Shown piece by piece: positions 1 to 7,800 of a stretch of 11,605 nt of DNA. Source of the stretch: Pseudobdellovibrio sp. (GTDB lineage: Bacteria > Bdellovibrionota > Bdellovibrionia > Bdellovibrionales > Bdellovibrionaceae); the NCBI GenBank assembly GCA_025449725.1, contig JANWIU010000117.1, positions 1 through 11,605 on the forward strand, in the 5' to 3' direction. Positions within the stretch are counted from its first letter, which is position 1, and each line of letters starts with the position of its first letter. Both the position numbers and the translations under genes were made by a program. The notes beneath the pieces are model-generated. The model saw only the letters and a program-made list of their open reading frames with translations, was not told the origin of the DNA and did no database searches.

Positions 1-820
1 CTTTTGTTAAAAATCCTTTTTCAATAAACTCAGCAGCACGTAAAAATACCGGAAGTTTTTCTACGTTAAATTCGCATGTGACGTGACTTGCGTTAGCCAT
101 ATTGAGAGCGTGGCCGGCCAGCCCGAAGCCTGTGATATCAGTAGCAGCATGGATCGAACACCGGTCTTCTTCAGACACGTAATCGATAACATTATTTATG
201 CGGCACATACTTTTCAAAACATCTTGAATCTGATCTTCATTAACTTCTTCTCTTTTTAATGCTGCAGTGACCGTTCCGGTTCCCAGCGGTTTTGTCAGAA
301 TCAGGTCGTCTCCGGGTTTTGCGCCGGCATTTGACCATACTTTTTCGGGATGTACGTAGCCTGTTACAGACAAGCCGAATTTCATTGTGTCATCATCAAT
401 CGTGTGGCCGCCGACAAATGCAGTATTGGCCTCCTTAAGTACGTCAGATGCGCCTTGCAAAACTTCAACGGCAATTGAGTTATCCATCTGTGCCAAAGGA
501 AACGCAAAGATAGCCATCGCGGTTTTAGGTCTTCCGCCCATCGCATACACATCGCTTAAAGCGTTAACCGAAGCAATTTTTCCGAAAAGATAAGGTGAAT
601 CCACAATAGGAGTAAAAAAGTCCAAAGTTTGAACCAATGAAAGTTCAGGAGTAACTTGATAGATAGCCGCATCGTCAAAGGTGCCGGAATCAATCTTCAA
701 TTCAGGAGGCGCGGGTGGAAACCGTACGTCCTTTAATATTTTTCTAAGTTCCGCTGCGGCGACTTTCGCGGCGCAACCGCCTTTTTGAACACTTTGTGTT
801 AACCTAAGTTTTTGCTGCAT
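1..820 (-). CDS. selD: Selenide, water dikinase (selenophosphate synthase) SelD, C-terminus cut by window edge
   Basis: SelD makes selenophosphate from selenide and ATP, the selenium donor for selenocysteine-tRNA and 2-selenouridine in tRNA. The visible 273 residues match the family from the first residues: LTQ near the N-terminus, the catalytic loop GGCAAK with Cys16 and Lys19, Asp50 in FDDAA, Asp67 in LDFF, Asp90 in NALSDVYAMGG, GGHTID at 137-142, and Asp228 in TDITGFGLAGH. These correspond to the metal and ATP ligands of the E. coli enzyme. The catalytic residue is Cys (TGC), not selenocysteine, and the second Cys of the E. coli GCGCK loop is Ala here. About 70 C-terminal residues lie beyond position 1. 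The ATG at 818-820 gives the expected N-terminal length, and an in-frame stop lies six codons upstream, but no Shine-Dalgarno sequence precedes it. The gene is divergent from the O-methyltransferase. Family assignment is very secure; the selenium pathway partners are not in the window. Confidence 0.96.
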   Translation of the reverse strand, partial: MQQKLRLTQSVQKGGCAAKVAAAELRKILKDVRFPPAPPELKIDSGTFDDAAIYQVTPELSLVQTLDFFTPIVDSPYLFGKIASVNALSDVYAMGGRPKTAMAIFAFPLAQMDNSIAVEVLQGASDVLKEANTAFVGGHTIDDDTMKFGLSVTGYVHPEKVWSNAGAKPGDDLILTKPLGTGTVTAALKREEVNEDQIQDVLKSMCRINNVIDYVSEEDRCSIHAATDITGFGLAGHALNMANASHVTCEFNVEKLPVFLRAAEFIEKGFLTK

Positions 821-824
821 GGAG

Positions 825-830
825 AATATA
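825..830 (-). promoter_or_regulatory. Possible -10 element right before selD start
   Basis: On the minus strand TATATT lies four bases before the selD ATG, and there is no ribosome binding site between them. If this hexamer is used, the mRNA would be leaderless or nearly so. A TTGACA-like TCGACA lies further upstream, but at 20 bp, which is too far for a normal spacing. This is weak, composition-level evidence in a 91-bp divergent intergenic region (821-911). Confidence 0.22.
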
Positions 831-911
831 CTGCTTTATTTTCGGTTCATTGTCGATGACTAACAGCTCTACTTGCCGAGGATTGGAAACTAAATTACTC
901 TAGGGCTAACT

Positions 912-1577
912 ATGACAACTATACCAGTAAAAAGCAGCATCACCATCGAAAAAGTCGTTCGTTACGTAACTGAAAAAATTCATCCAGACTCTGAAGTTGA
1001 ATTAGGTTTGCGTCTGGAAACTTTAAAACTTCCGCAACACGGTATGATCAGCAGCAGTGATGTTGGTAATTTTCTTTCATTCCTGGTTTTGACTGCCAAT
1101 GCAAAGAAGGCCATCGAAGTTGGAACTTTTACCGGTTATACAGCTTTAAAAATCGCCTCTGCTTTACCAAGCGAGGGGAAGCTTATTTGCTGCGACGTCA
1201 GTAAAGAATGGGCTTCTATAGGAAAACCCTACTGGGACAAAGCCGGGGTCAGCTCAAAAATTGATTTAAGAATTGCGCCCGCCATTAATACGATGCTGGA
1301 GCTGACAAGTGAAGCCGGCAGCTTTGATTTTGCATTCATTGATGCGGATAAAGCGAATTATCCGAACTATTATGAGGCTTGCCTTCAGCTTCTGCGGCCA
1401 GGTGGTTTAATGGTGTTAGACAATATGCTATGGGACGGAGCTGTTGCCGATGAATTGTTCACTGATGAAACGACATTGGTCCTGAGAAATTTAAATTCTA
1501 AAATTAAAAACGACAAGAGAGTCTCATGCAGCTTGTTGACCGTCGGAGACGGTTTAATGCTGGTACGTAAGAAGTAA
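912..1577 (+). CDS. Class I SAM-dependent O-methyltransferase (caffeoyl-CoA OMT-like, Methyltransf_3)
   Basis: A 221-residue cytosolic methyltransferase that should transfer a methyl group from S-adenosylmethionine to a hydroxyl, typically on a catechol-like small molecule. The SAM-binding glycine-rich motif I is EVGTFTGYT at residues 69-77, followed by acidic Asp95 at the end of strand 2 (ribose contact). The divalent-metal site of the family is intact: Asp144 in FIDADKANY and Asp170-Asn171 in VLDNMLWDG. Length matches bacterial members (about 220). The first 40 residues form the usual N-terminal helical segment. The ATG is preceded by TAGGG six bases upstream, a modest ribosome binding site. 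It stands alone: the next gene begins 124 bp downstream, and selD is divergent. The physiological substrate cannot be read from sequence or context. Confidence 0.92.
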   Translation: MTTIPVKSSITIEKVVRYVTEKIHPDSEVELGLRLETLKLPQHGMISSSDVGNFLSFLVLTANAKKAIEVGTFTGYTALKIASALPSEGKLICCDVSKEWASIGKPYWDKAGVSSKIDLRIAPAINTMLELTSEAGSFDFAFIDADKANYPNYYEACLQLLRPGGLMVLDNMLWDGAVADELFTDETTLVLRNLNSKIKNDKRVSCSLLTVGDGLMLVRKK

Positions 1578-1701
1578 TTTTAATTTTTCGTCTCAAAATA
1601 GTAAAGATCGCCGGCTTAGGTTAAGAAAACTGAACCATAATGCAGTCTTAAGAAAACGTTTTTGATTGTTTCAGCCTTCGGGCAAGTTTATCCTATAGAA
1701 G

Positions 1702-2448
1702 ATGAAATTGCGTGTATTGTCCTATAACATTCATAAAGGCTTCGACTGGAATAACCGCAATTATTTCCTGCGCGAAATCAAAGAACTTATTTCGGCAACT
1801 GAAGCGGATCTTGTTTTTTTGCAAGAAGTTATTGGCGAAAATAAGGAGTATCGTGAGAGCGGTCTCATTGATTCACAGTTTGAATTTTTGGCTGATTCCA
1901 TGTGGCAGCATTTTGCTTATGCAAAAAATGCAGTTTACGACCACGGCCATCACGGCAATTTGATTTTAAGTAAGTACCCCATTACCGGATGGGAAAACAT
2001 GGATGTCAGTACAAATCGATTCGAACGAAGAGGTTTGTTGATCAGCCAAATTGAAGTTCCGGGAATTAAGACTGAAAAATTCTACGCTGTCTGCGCTCAC
2101 TTAGATTTATTGCATCGGGGGCGCAAACTGCAGTATCAGATGATAAAAGGAAAGCTCGCATCGTTAAATATTACAGAAGACACGCCATTAATTGTTGCCG
2201 GAGACTTCAATGACTGGAACAAGCAGGCGACTGAAGTCTTTGAAGAGCAAATGGGGATGACCGAAGCCTATCGTGGGCTCAATAACCAATTTGCCCGAAC
2301 GTTTCCGGCAGGAATGCCAATGCTAACCCTCGACAGAATTTATGTGAAAAATTTAAATGTAGTGGAGTCGCGTATCTGGCGTTCTCCGTCCGGCCAGCAT
2401 TTTTCAGATCACTTGCCTCTCTTCTGCGAGGTAGAGTCTGCGTACTGA
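1702..2448 (+). CDS. Endonuclease/exonuclease/phosphatase (EEP) family metal-dependent hydrolase, YbhP-like
   Basis: A 248-residue protein with the full EEP (DNase I/exonuclease III-like) active-site set: Asn9 in SYNIHKG, Glu42 in FLQEV, His133 in CAHLDL, Asp168 and Asn170 in AGDFNDW, Asp211 in LDRIYV, and Asp236-His237 in FSDHLPL. Such enzymes use a divalent metal to cleave phosphodiesters of nucleic acids, phosphoinositides or related lipids. There is no signal peptide or membrane segment, so it should be cytoplasmic. Its gene overlaps the next one, a ClsB-type cardiolipin synthase, the same pairing as ybhP with clsB in E. coli. That context favours a role linked to phospholipid headgroups rather than DNA repair, but this is inference. 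The ATG start has only GAAG directly before it, so initiation may be modest. No convincing promoter or terminator is visible in the 124-bp gap upstream (1578-1701). Confidence 0.88.
   Translation: MKLRVLSYNIHKGFDWNNRNYFLREIKELISATEADLVFLQEVIGENKEYRESGLIDSQFEFLADSMWQHFAYAKNAVYDHGHHGNLILSKYPITGWENMDVSTNRFERRGLLISQIEVPGIKTEKFYAVCAHLDLLHRGRKLQYQMIKGKLASLNITEDTPLIVAGDFNDWNKQATEVFEEQMGMTEAYRGLNNQFARTFPAGMPMLTLDRIYVKNLNVVESRIWRSPSGQHFSDHLPLFCEVESAY
2428..2431 (+). promoter_or_regulatory. Shine-Dalgarno GAGG deciding a CTG start for the cardiolipin synthase
   Basis: GAGG followed by T lies inside the last codons of the EEP gene, six bases before a CTG at 2438. No ATG, GTG or TTG is available in this frame between the upstream stop (TAG at 2432) and the ATG at 2525, although recognisable cardiolipin synthase sequence already begins before 2525. 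This spacing supports initiation at CTG. Confidence 0.5.
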
Positions 2449-3619
2449 ACTTTTTCAGCTCTGTGCTGAAAATCACGCTGAGTTTTTTGATGAAGGTCCG
2501 CTTTATTACAAGCGCTACATTGAAATGATTCAATCGGCAACGCATTCGATTTATCTTCAGACTTATATTTTTGAATTGGATGCCTTCGGCAGTGAAGTTC
2601 ATTCGGAATTAATTGCAGCAGCCGTCAGGGGCGTGAAGGTATTTGTATTAGTCGACAGCCTGGGTTCTCTTAAACTGGATGCGGCTGCAGAAGATGAGCT
2701 GCGAATCGCCGGCGTACATTTTTGCCGGTTCAATAAAATTAGATTCAAATGGCTGAGGATGTGGGGGCGCAGGCTTCACCATAAAATTCTCATCCGGGAT
2801 AATCAGGATGCGATGATAGGCGGAATAAATGTGGTCTCGGACTCCTACGGCATGGCCAATATCCGGCCGCAGTTGGACTTCGCCATTTTTCTTCAAGGAC
2901 CTACCGTTCACAGGCTTACCCGCTACTGCGAAGAAATTTTCAAAAGAGCTTACAGTAAAAAAATTATTTTTGCCGGCGCACCGGTGGTCGTTCAGTTCAG
3001 TAAAACTTGTAAGCCGGTTCAGTTAAGGGTTTCCGTCAACGACTGGATGCAAGGGCGGTGGCAGATCACTTCTCACTATTCAAGGATGGTTCATGAGGCC
3101 CGTCACAGTATTACTATTGTGAACTCATACTTCTTTCCGCGAATAAAGTTTATGCGGCAGTTGGTGCTTGCAGCCAGACGGGGAGTGAAGGTGCGGTTAC
3201 TGCTTCCTAAGTACTCGGACTGGCCACAATGGGTTCTGGCAAGTCAGTATCTCTATTATTCGTTTTTAAAAAATGGAATTGAAGTCTATCAGTGGAAGGG
3301 CTCTATTCTTCATGGCAAGCTGGCCACAGTCGATGGTAAATCAACTACGATCGGGTCTTTTAACCTCAATTATACCAGCTACCAGCAAAATCTTGAAATG
3401 AACGTGGACATTTTCTCTGATGACTTCACCCAAGAGATCGATCAGAAGATCGATAAGTATATAAAAGAGTCCAGTGAGCAGATCCATTTTGAGGAATTTG
3501 CAGCCTCAGCTTCGATGAAAGCACGGTTTCTAAGATATTTTTACTACTTAATGTTATCCCTGGTCTCTAGTTTTTCGCTGGCATTTAGTTACGGGCCTAA
3601 GACTGACAGTAAAGACTAA
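2438..3619 (+). CDS. clsB: Cardiolipin synthase, phospholipase D superfamily (ClsB-like)
   Basis: This protein joins phosphatidyl groups to make cardiolipin or related phospholipids at the inner membrane. Two HxKx4D catalytic motifs are present (393-residue numbering from CTG): HHKILIRD at 114-121 and HGKLATVD at 292-299, the second followed by GSFNLNYTS. The segment VNSYFFPRIKFMRQLVLAARRGVK strongly resembles the E. coli ClsB second half; the C-terminus has a hydrophobic stretch (FYYLMLSLVSSFSLAF). The start is unusual. The ATG at 2525 would remove residues homologous to the ClsB N-terminus (DEGPLYYKRYIEMI against its ENGEQYYPAVFKAI), so translation should begin upstream. The only plausible in-frame codon is CTG at 2438, with GAGG six bases before it, overlapping the EEP gene by 11 bp. 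If that is wrong, the conservative start is 2525 (364 residues). Length fits ClsB (413 in E. coli). The overlap implies translational coupling. Confidence 0.9.
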   Translation: MRTELFQLCAENHAEFFDEGPLYYKRYIEMIQSATHSIYLQTYIFELDAFGSEVHSELIAAAVRGVKVFVLVDSLGSLKLDAAAEDELRIAGVHFCRFNKIRFKWLRMWGRRLHHKILIRDNQDAMIGGINVVSDSYGMANIRPQLDFAIFLQGPTVHRLTRYCEEIFKRAYSKKIIFAGAPVVVQFSKTCKPVQLRVSVNDWMQGRWQITSHYSRMVHEARHSITIVNSYFFPRIKFMRQLVLAARRGVKVRLLLPKYSDWPQWVLASQYLYYSFLKNGIEVYQWKGSILHGKLATVDGKSTTIGSFNLNYTSYQQNLEMNVDIFSDDFTQEIDQKIDKYIKESSEQIHFEEFAASASMKARFLRYFYYLMLSLVSSFSLAFSYGPKTDSKD

Positions 3620-3754
3620 GCCTTTAAAAGCACTACAGCCTCTTTCGCTTTTGTATTCGGGGCCAATACGCCTTGTTGGTTCCAAACTGGGGTGAATTAA
3701 TTACCAGAATTCATTAGATAAAATAATGTTAAACTATAAATATAAATAATTTTT

Positions 3755-3760
3755 TATAAT
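3755..3760 (+). promoter_or_regulatory. Consensus -10 hexamer TATAAT upstream of the secreted-protein gene
   Basis: The 200-bp gap 3620-3819 turns strongly AT-rich from about 3690 onward. A perfect TATAAT lies about 60 bp before the ATG at 3820 and would give a leader of roughly 50 nt. No good -35 is seen at 16-18 bp, and other TATAAA-like hexamers lie nearby (3735-3740), so the exact element is uncertain. The AT-rich tract could act as an UP-element. No convincing terminator for the upstream cardiolipin synthase is visible in 3620-3690. Confidence 0.35.
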
Positions 3761-3819
3761 ATATAAAATCCGTTATAAACATCCCATACAAAAAACACTT
3801 TTATAAAAAAGGGAAGAAA

Positions 3820-4737
3820 ATGAAATCATTATTGTTATTAGTAAGTTTAGTATTAGGCACCGTAGCTCAAGCTAATGTTCAGCGCGAAGGCGTAATTAAC
3901 TTTAACGTTGTTAAAGCAGAATACGCGAAATCTCATGTTCGCAGTGCAGGTCATGCAACTGTTTCTGTAGATTATAAAAATTCAACAGTTACCTTGTTCG
4001 TTGAAGAAAGACATATTCCGTGTGCACCGAATATGATGTGTGCTGCTGTTATGCCGGCGCCGATCGAAATCGAATTGCCGATCGTAAAAGTTGAAACCGA
4101 CTCTTGCGGTGTTAAACACGTGGTTGCTAAACGTGACTTACGCCCTGTAGATGGCGCATTGCAAGTTTTGAAAGTTGTAGATCCGACTTTAAATAACACT
4201 TGCCTCATCTCTGAAGAAGCAAGCGCTACATATGAATCACGTTTTTACAGCCGCATGACCAGCCAGGAAATCGTTGCCTTGTCAAAATTGACATTGGCTT
4301 TAGACACTCTTGAATCTTTAGAAACGTCTTTGGCTCCTGCTATTCTAGTTAAATTGGTAGAACACCCTGGATTCGTACCTGTTCCGGCGTTAAAAACTGT
4401 TTACGTTGATGTTACCGGCCGAGTCATCTCTACGGTTCAGGTTTACAGAAACGGATTAAGCGCTCCTAAAGTTACGGTTTTAGCACAATTAACTGCTGAA
4501 GCTTTAAAAAACCTGAAAGAAGTAACCGGCGCTATCAAAGCTGATGCTAAATTGGTTGATTTAAATGAAGGCGAACCAATGTGCACTGACGCACCATCAA
4601 CTGAAGTTGCAGTTGTTATTAACGGTAAAGATGTTGTTGTACACAACACTTCAGGTTGCCATGAATTCAGCATTCAAGATTACCGCGCACAAATGTTAAA
4701 ACAATTGATGGAAGGTTTTCAAAACCTGACAAAGTAA
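3820..4737 (+). CDS. Secreted six-cysteine protein of unknown function
   Basis: I do not recognise the family. The 305-residue product starts with a clear Sec signal peptide: MKSLL, a hydrophobic core, and a likely signal peptidase I site after AQA at residues 16-18. The mature protein should be periplasmic or secreted. It has exactly six cysteines, at 68, 74, 96, 128, 255 and 280, an even number that suggests disulfides; four cluster at 68-128. The middle part (about 145-185 and 220-245) looks helical, and the flanks are valine-rich and probably beta. No catalytic motif, lipobox or transmembrane helix is visible. The ATG has AGGGAAG just upstream (3810-3816). Its low-GC codon use (frequent TTA, GTT, GCT, AAA), an AT-rich promoter region and a strong terminator suggest a well-expressed single-gene transcript. 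Function and homologues are unknown from sequence alone. Confidence 0.85.
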   Translation: MKSLLLLVSLVLGTVAQANVQREGVINFNVVKAEYAKSHVRSAGHATVSVDYKNSTVTLFVEERHIPCAPNMMCAAVMPAPIEIELPIVKVETDSCGVKHVVAKRDLRPVDGALQVLKVVDPTLNNTCLISEEASATYESRFYSRMTSQEIVALSKLTLALDTLESLETSLAPAILVKLVEHPGFVPVPALKTVYVDVTGRVISTVQVYRNGLSAPKVTVLAQLTAEALKNLKEVTGAIKADAKLVDLNEGEPMCTDAPSTEVAVVINGKDVVVHNTSGCHEFSIQDYRAQMLKQLMEGFQNLTK

Positions 4738-4773
4738 TCTAAATAAATTTGTTGGACACGTTCATTTAGATTA
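4735..4773 (+). repeat. Perfect 10-bp inverted repeat spanning the stop codon
   Basis: TAATCTAAAT at 4735-4744 and its exact reverse complement ATTTAGATTA at 4764-4773 can form a 10-bp AT-rich stem with a 19-nt loop. The left arm contains the TAA stop codon of the secreted-protein gene, and the right arm abuts the following terminator stem. It may stabilise the 3' end of the mRNA or assist termination. Confidence 0.65.
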
Positions 4774-4802
4774 AAGGCTGCGCTAATACCGCAGCCTTTT
4801 TT
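4773..4802 (+). terminator. Intrinsic terminator of the secreted-protein gene
   Basis: AAAGGCTGCG (4773-4782), a 7-nt loop, and CGCAGCCTTT (4790-4799) form a perfect 10-bp stem followed by a run of Ts (4797-4802). This is a textbook rho-independent terminator for the + strand. It sits between convergent genes, and read from the other strand it ends in TTTAAT, so it may also stop dnaE2 transcription, less strongly. Confidence 0.9.
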
Positions 4803-4816
4803 ATTTGAGGCTGCAA

Positions 4817-7800
4817 TTACCATTTTATCGCATTCAGTTTTTGCATTCTTTCAATTGGCTTTTCTTCCTTCTTACGGCCGAAGCTTTCTACGGATTCTAC
4901 CTTCAGGCTGGTGCCGGTGCCGCGTTTTTGTAAAACTCCGGTAAAAATTAAATAACGGGAATGACGAATGACCTCTTCGTATTTTTCGTAAGTGGCTTTT
5001 TGCAGGACTGTATCAATACTGCCGAACTCATCTTCTAAAGTTATAAAGGCCGTGCCCTTTGCCGGTGGCGGTCGCTGAAGAATAGAAAGAATCCCGGCGT
5101 AACTGACACGGCGACCTTTAGGCAGAGTTTTCAAATCAGCAGAAGTCAGTTTTGGCAGCCAGGGAATTTCAGGCCTTAAAGCTTTCATCATATTGCCTTG
5201 CAAAGAATAACCCAGCTTTGAATGATCACTGGCGATTTCCTCGAATAACCGCATAGAAGAAAAAATATTTTGATCAAGATCGATACGGCTACTTTCATTA
5301 AAAAGTGAAATCTGTTCATTTTTTTTAGGTGCGCCTGAATTCGTAACCAGATTAGTGAACTCAAGCGACTGCCAGTAAGCGTGCCGCCGGTCCACTCCGA
5401 ATGTTTTAAAAACATCGGCAATAGACAGATTCTCAAGTAACTCTTTGCTGAAGTTGGTTCTGGCAATAAAATCCTCAAGACTTGTGAACTGTCTTTTGCT
5501 GCGTTCATCCAACATTTTTTCAACATCGGCTTTTTTGATGCGTTTTAAATTCCTAAAACCCATTCTTACAGTTTTTTGACCTTCCATTTTGCAGTCCCAG
5601 TCAGACACATTTGGGTCCAGGGGTAAAAAAGTAACTCCGCCGTTTCGTTTGGCTTCTGCAATCAATGCATCATCTGAATAGAATCCAAGTGGCTGTGAAT
5701 TAATTAATGAACAAACCAGCTCCGCCGGATAATGACATTTCATGTAGGCCGATTTATAAGCCAGTGACGCATAGCTGGCTGCGTGTGACTCCGGAAATCC
5801 GTAATGAGCATAGCCTTTAACATATTCAAATAAAGCTTTGCCGAACTCTTTCGGGATTCCATTTTCAACAAGAGATTTATAAAGCCTTTGACCCATTTCA
5901 TTTACGCTGTCAGCTGTTCTGTGTGCAGATAAGGACCTTCGCAGCTGATCCGCTTCAGACGCTGTAAAACCTGCCACCTCAATAGAAATTTGCATGATCT
6001 GTTCCTGAAAAATCGGAACCCCGTAAGTGCGCGCAAGAATTTTTTCAAGTTGTGGGTGGCCGATTCTAAACGGTTTGCCGGCCCGGGCTGCGAACAATCC
6101 CTTAATAAAAGGCTGCACCATTCCACCCACGGTAGGGCTGGGCCGTACCAAAGCCACCTGCACCACTAAGTCGTAGTAATTGCGAGGAAGTGTTTGCACC
6201 AGCATATTCATCTGTGCGCGTGATTCAATTTGAAAAGTCCCGTGGGTTTCTGCCTTTTGGATCATTTTATAAGTGGCTTCATCGTCATCTTTGATTTCAC
6301 GCCAGTTGATTCCGGCTAAATCCGTAGCTTTATGAAGAGCCGTTAGAAACCCGATTGAAAGTACATCGATTTTCATCAGACCGATTGTTTCTAAATCATC
6401 TTTGTCCCATTGAATAATGGTGCGGTCCTGCATACGTGCCGGCTCTACCGGAACCAGATTACAAAGTGGTTCGTCAGAAAGTAAAAAGCCGCCGCTGTGA
6501 ATAGATAAATGCCGCGGAAACCTCGCCAGTTGTTCTGTCAGTTCAGCAATCAGCTTTAAACGCGGGGCTTTGTCTTTGGCGATTTCATAAAATTTTTCCT
6601 CAAGCTCTCCGGCAGACATCGTGCCCACTTCAATGCCCAGGGCTTTACTGAGTTCGATCAGGCAACTGCGGCTGCGGTAAGTGCGAACTGCAGCAACCAT
6701 GGCCGCGCGGTGGCGGCCGAAGCGGCGGTAAATATACTGAATGACTTCTTCACGGCGTTCATGTTCAAAGTCTACGTCGATGTCAGGCGGCTCGCGCCGG
6801 CCGTCGTTCATAAACCGGTCAAATAAAAGATTCATTTGAATCGGGTCCACGCTGGTGATTCCCAGAATATAGCAAACGATAGAGTTCGCGGCTGATCCAC
6901 GGCCTTGGCAAATAATATTGTTCTCACGCGCAAAATTCACGATATCGTGAACTGTTAAAAAATAATGTTCGTCTCCGCGCTTTGCAAAAAAATTAAGTTC
7001 AAGCTGAATCTGCTTGAGTGCGGTTTCAGGTACAGTATCTGATTTATAAGTGTAGCGGGCACGGTCCATAACAACTTCTTTAAGGTAAGTCGCGGCCGTA
7101 TGGCCTGCAGGAATAAATTCAGCAGGGTAGGTGTATTTCAGCTCAGATAATGAAAAATGGCAGGTTTCGGAAATAAATTGATTATTCGCCAGTGCCAGCG
7201 GCAGGTCTTTAAAAAGTTCCTGCATCATTTGTGAATCTTTTAAATGCCGTTCGCTGTTACTGAAAAGCAGATAACCGGCTGTTTCAATAGTTTTACCTTC
7301 CCGGATGCAAGTCACGGCGTCCTGCAAAGCCCGTCTTTCTTTTATGTGGTAATGCACATCATTGACAGCTACATAGGGAAGTCCATGCAGGGACGAGAGC
7401 CGCAAAATATTTTCTGTTCGCTCCGAATCTTTGCCGTCCAGGTAACGTCCAAGCGGCAGGTAAAGCGTTGTTGGGAACAGTTCTTTTAAAACTTCAATAT
7501 TTGTAAATGTATTTACATCAGGTAAGCAAAAAACCTCATCTTGAAATTCAGCAGCTTCTAAAATTGAAGTCAGCTCACTTAAACTGATACAAGCCATGCC
7601 CTTTTCTTTTCCGGCGTGGGCTTCTGTGATAATCCGGCATAAAATTCCGTAGCCTTTTTTATTTCGCGCCAATAGTGTAATTGGCGGGTGGTCTCGAAGT
7701 GTGACTTCAGCGCCGGTAATCAGTTTGAAAGTTTTCTTTTCTTCAACGGTCAAAGATAAAAAAGCCTCGTAAGCGCGCGGCAGGGCGTAAACGCCATTAA

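Noticed and set aside
387..593. Plus-strand open frame inside selD
   Set aside because: It is a shadow of the clear SelD frame, covering its conserved NALSDVYAMGG and GGHTID region on the other strand.
773..775. Selenocysteine (UGA) at the SelD active site
   Set aside because: The codon is TGC on the minus strand, so the residue is an ordinary cysteine and no SECIS element needs to be invoked.
1578..1701. Promoter for the EEP gene (TTGATT near 1661)
   Set aside because: No -10-like hexamer is found at 16-18 bp spacing; the nearest candidates sit at about 20 bp or more.
2279..2602. Minus-strand open frame across the EEP/cardiolipin synthase junction
   Set aside because: It is antisense to two well-supported genes, has no recognisable motif or ribosome binding site, and its composition is explained by the opposite strand.
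3653..3669. Inverted repeat GTATT/AATAC after the cardiolipin synthase as a terminator
   Set aside because: The stem is only 5 bp with no T-run following, so it does not support a terminator call.
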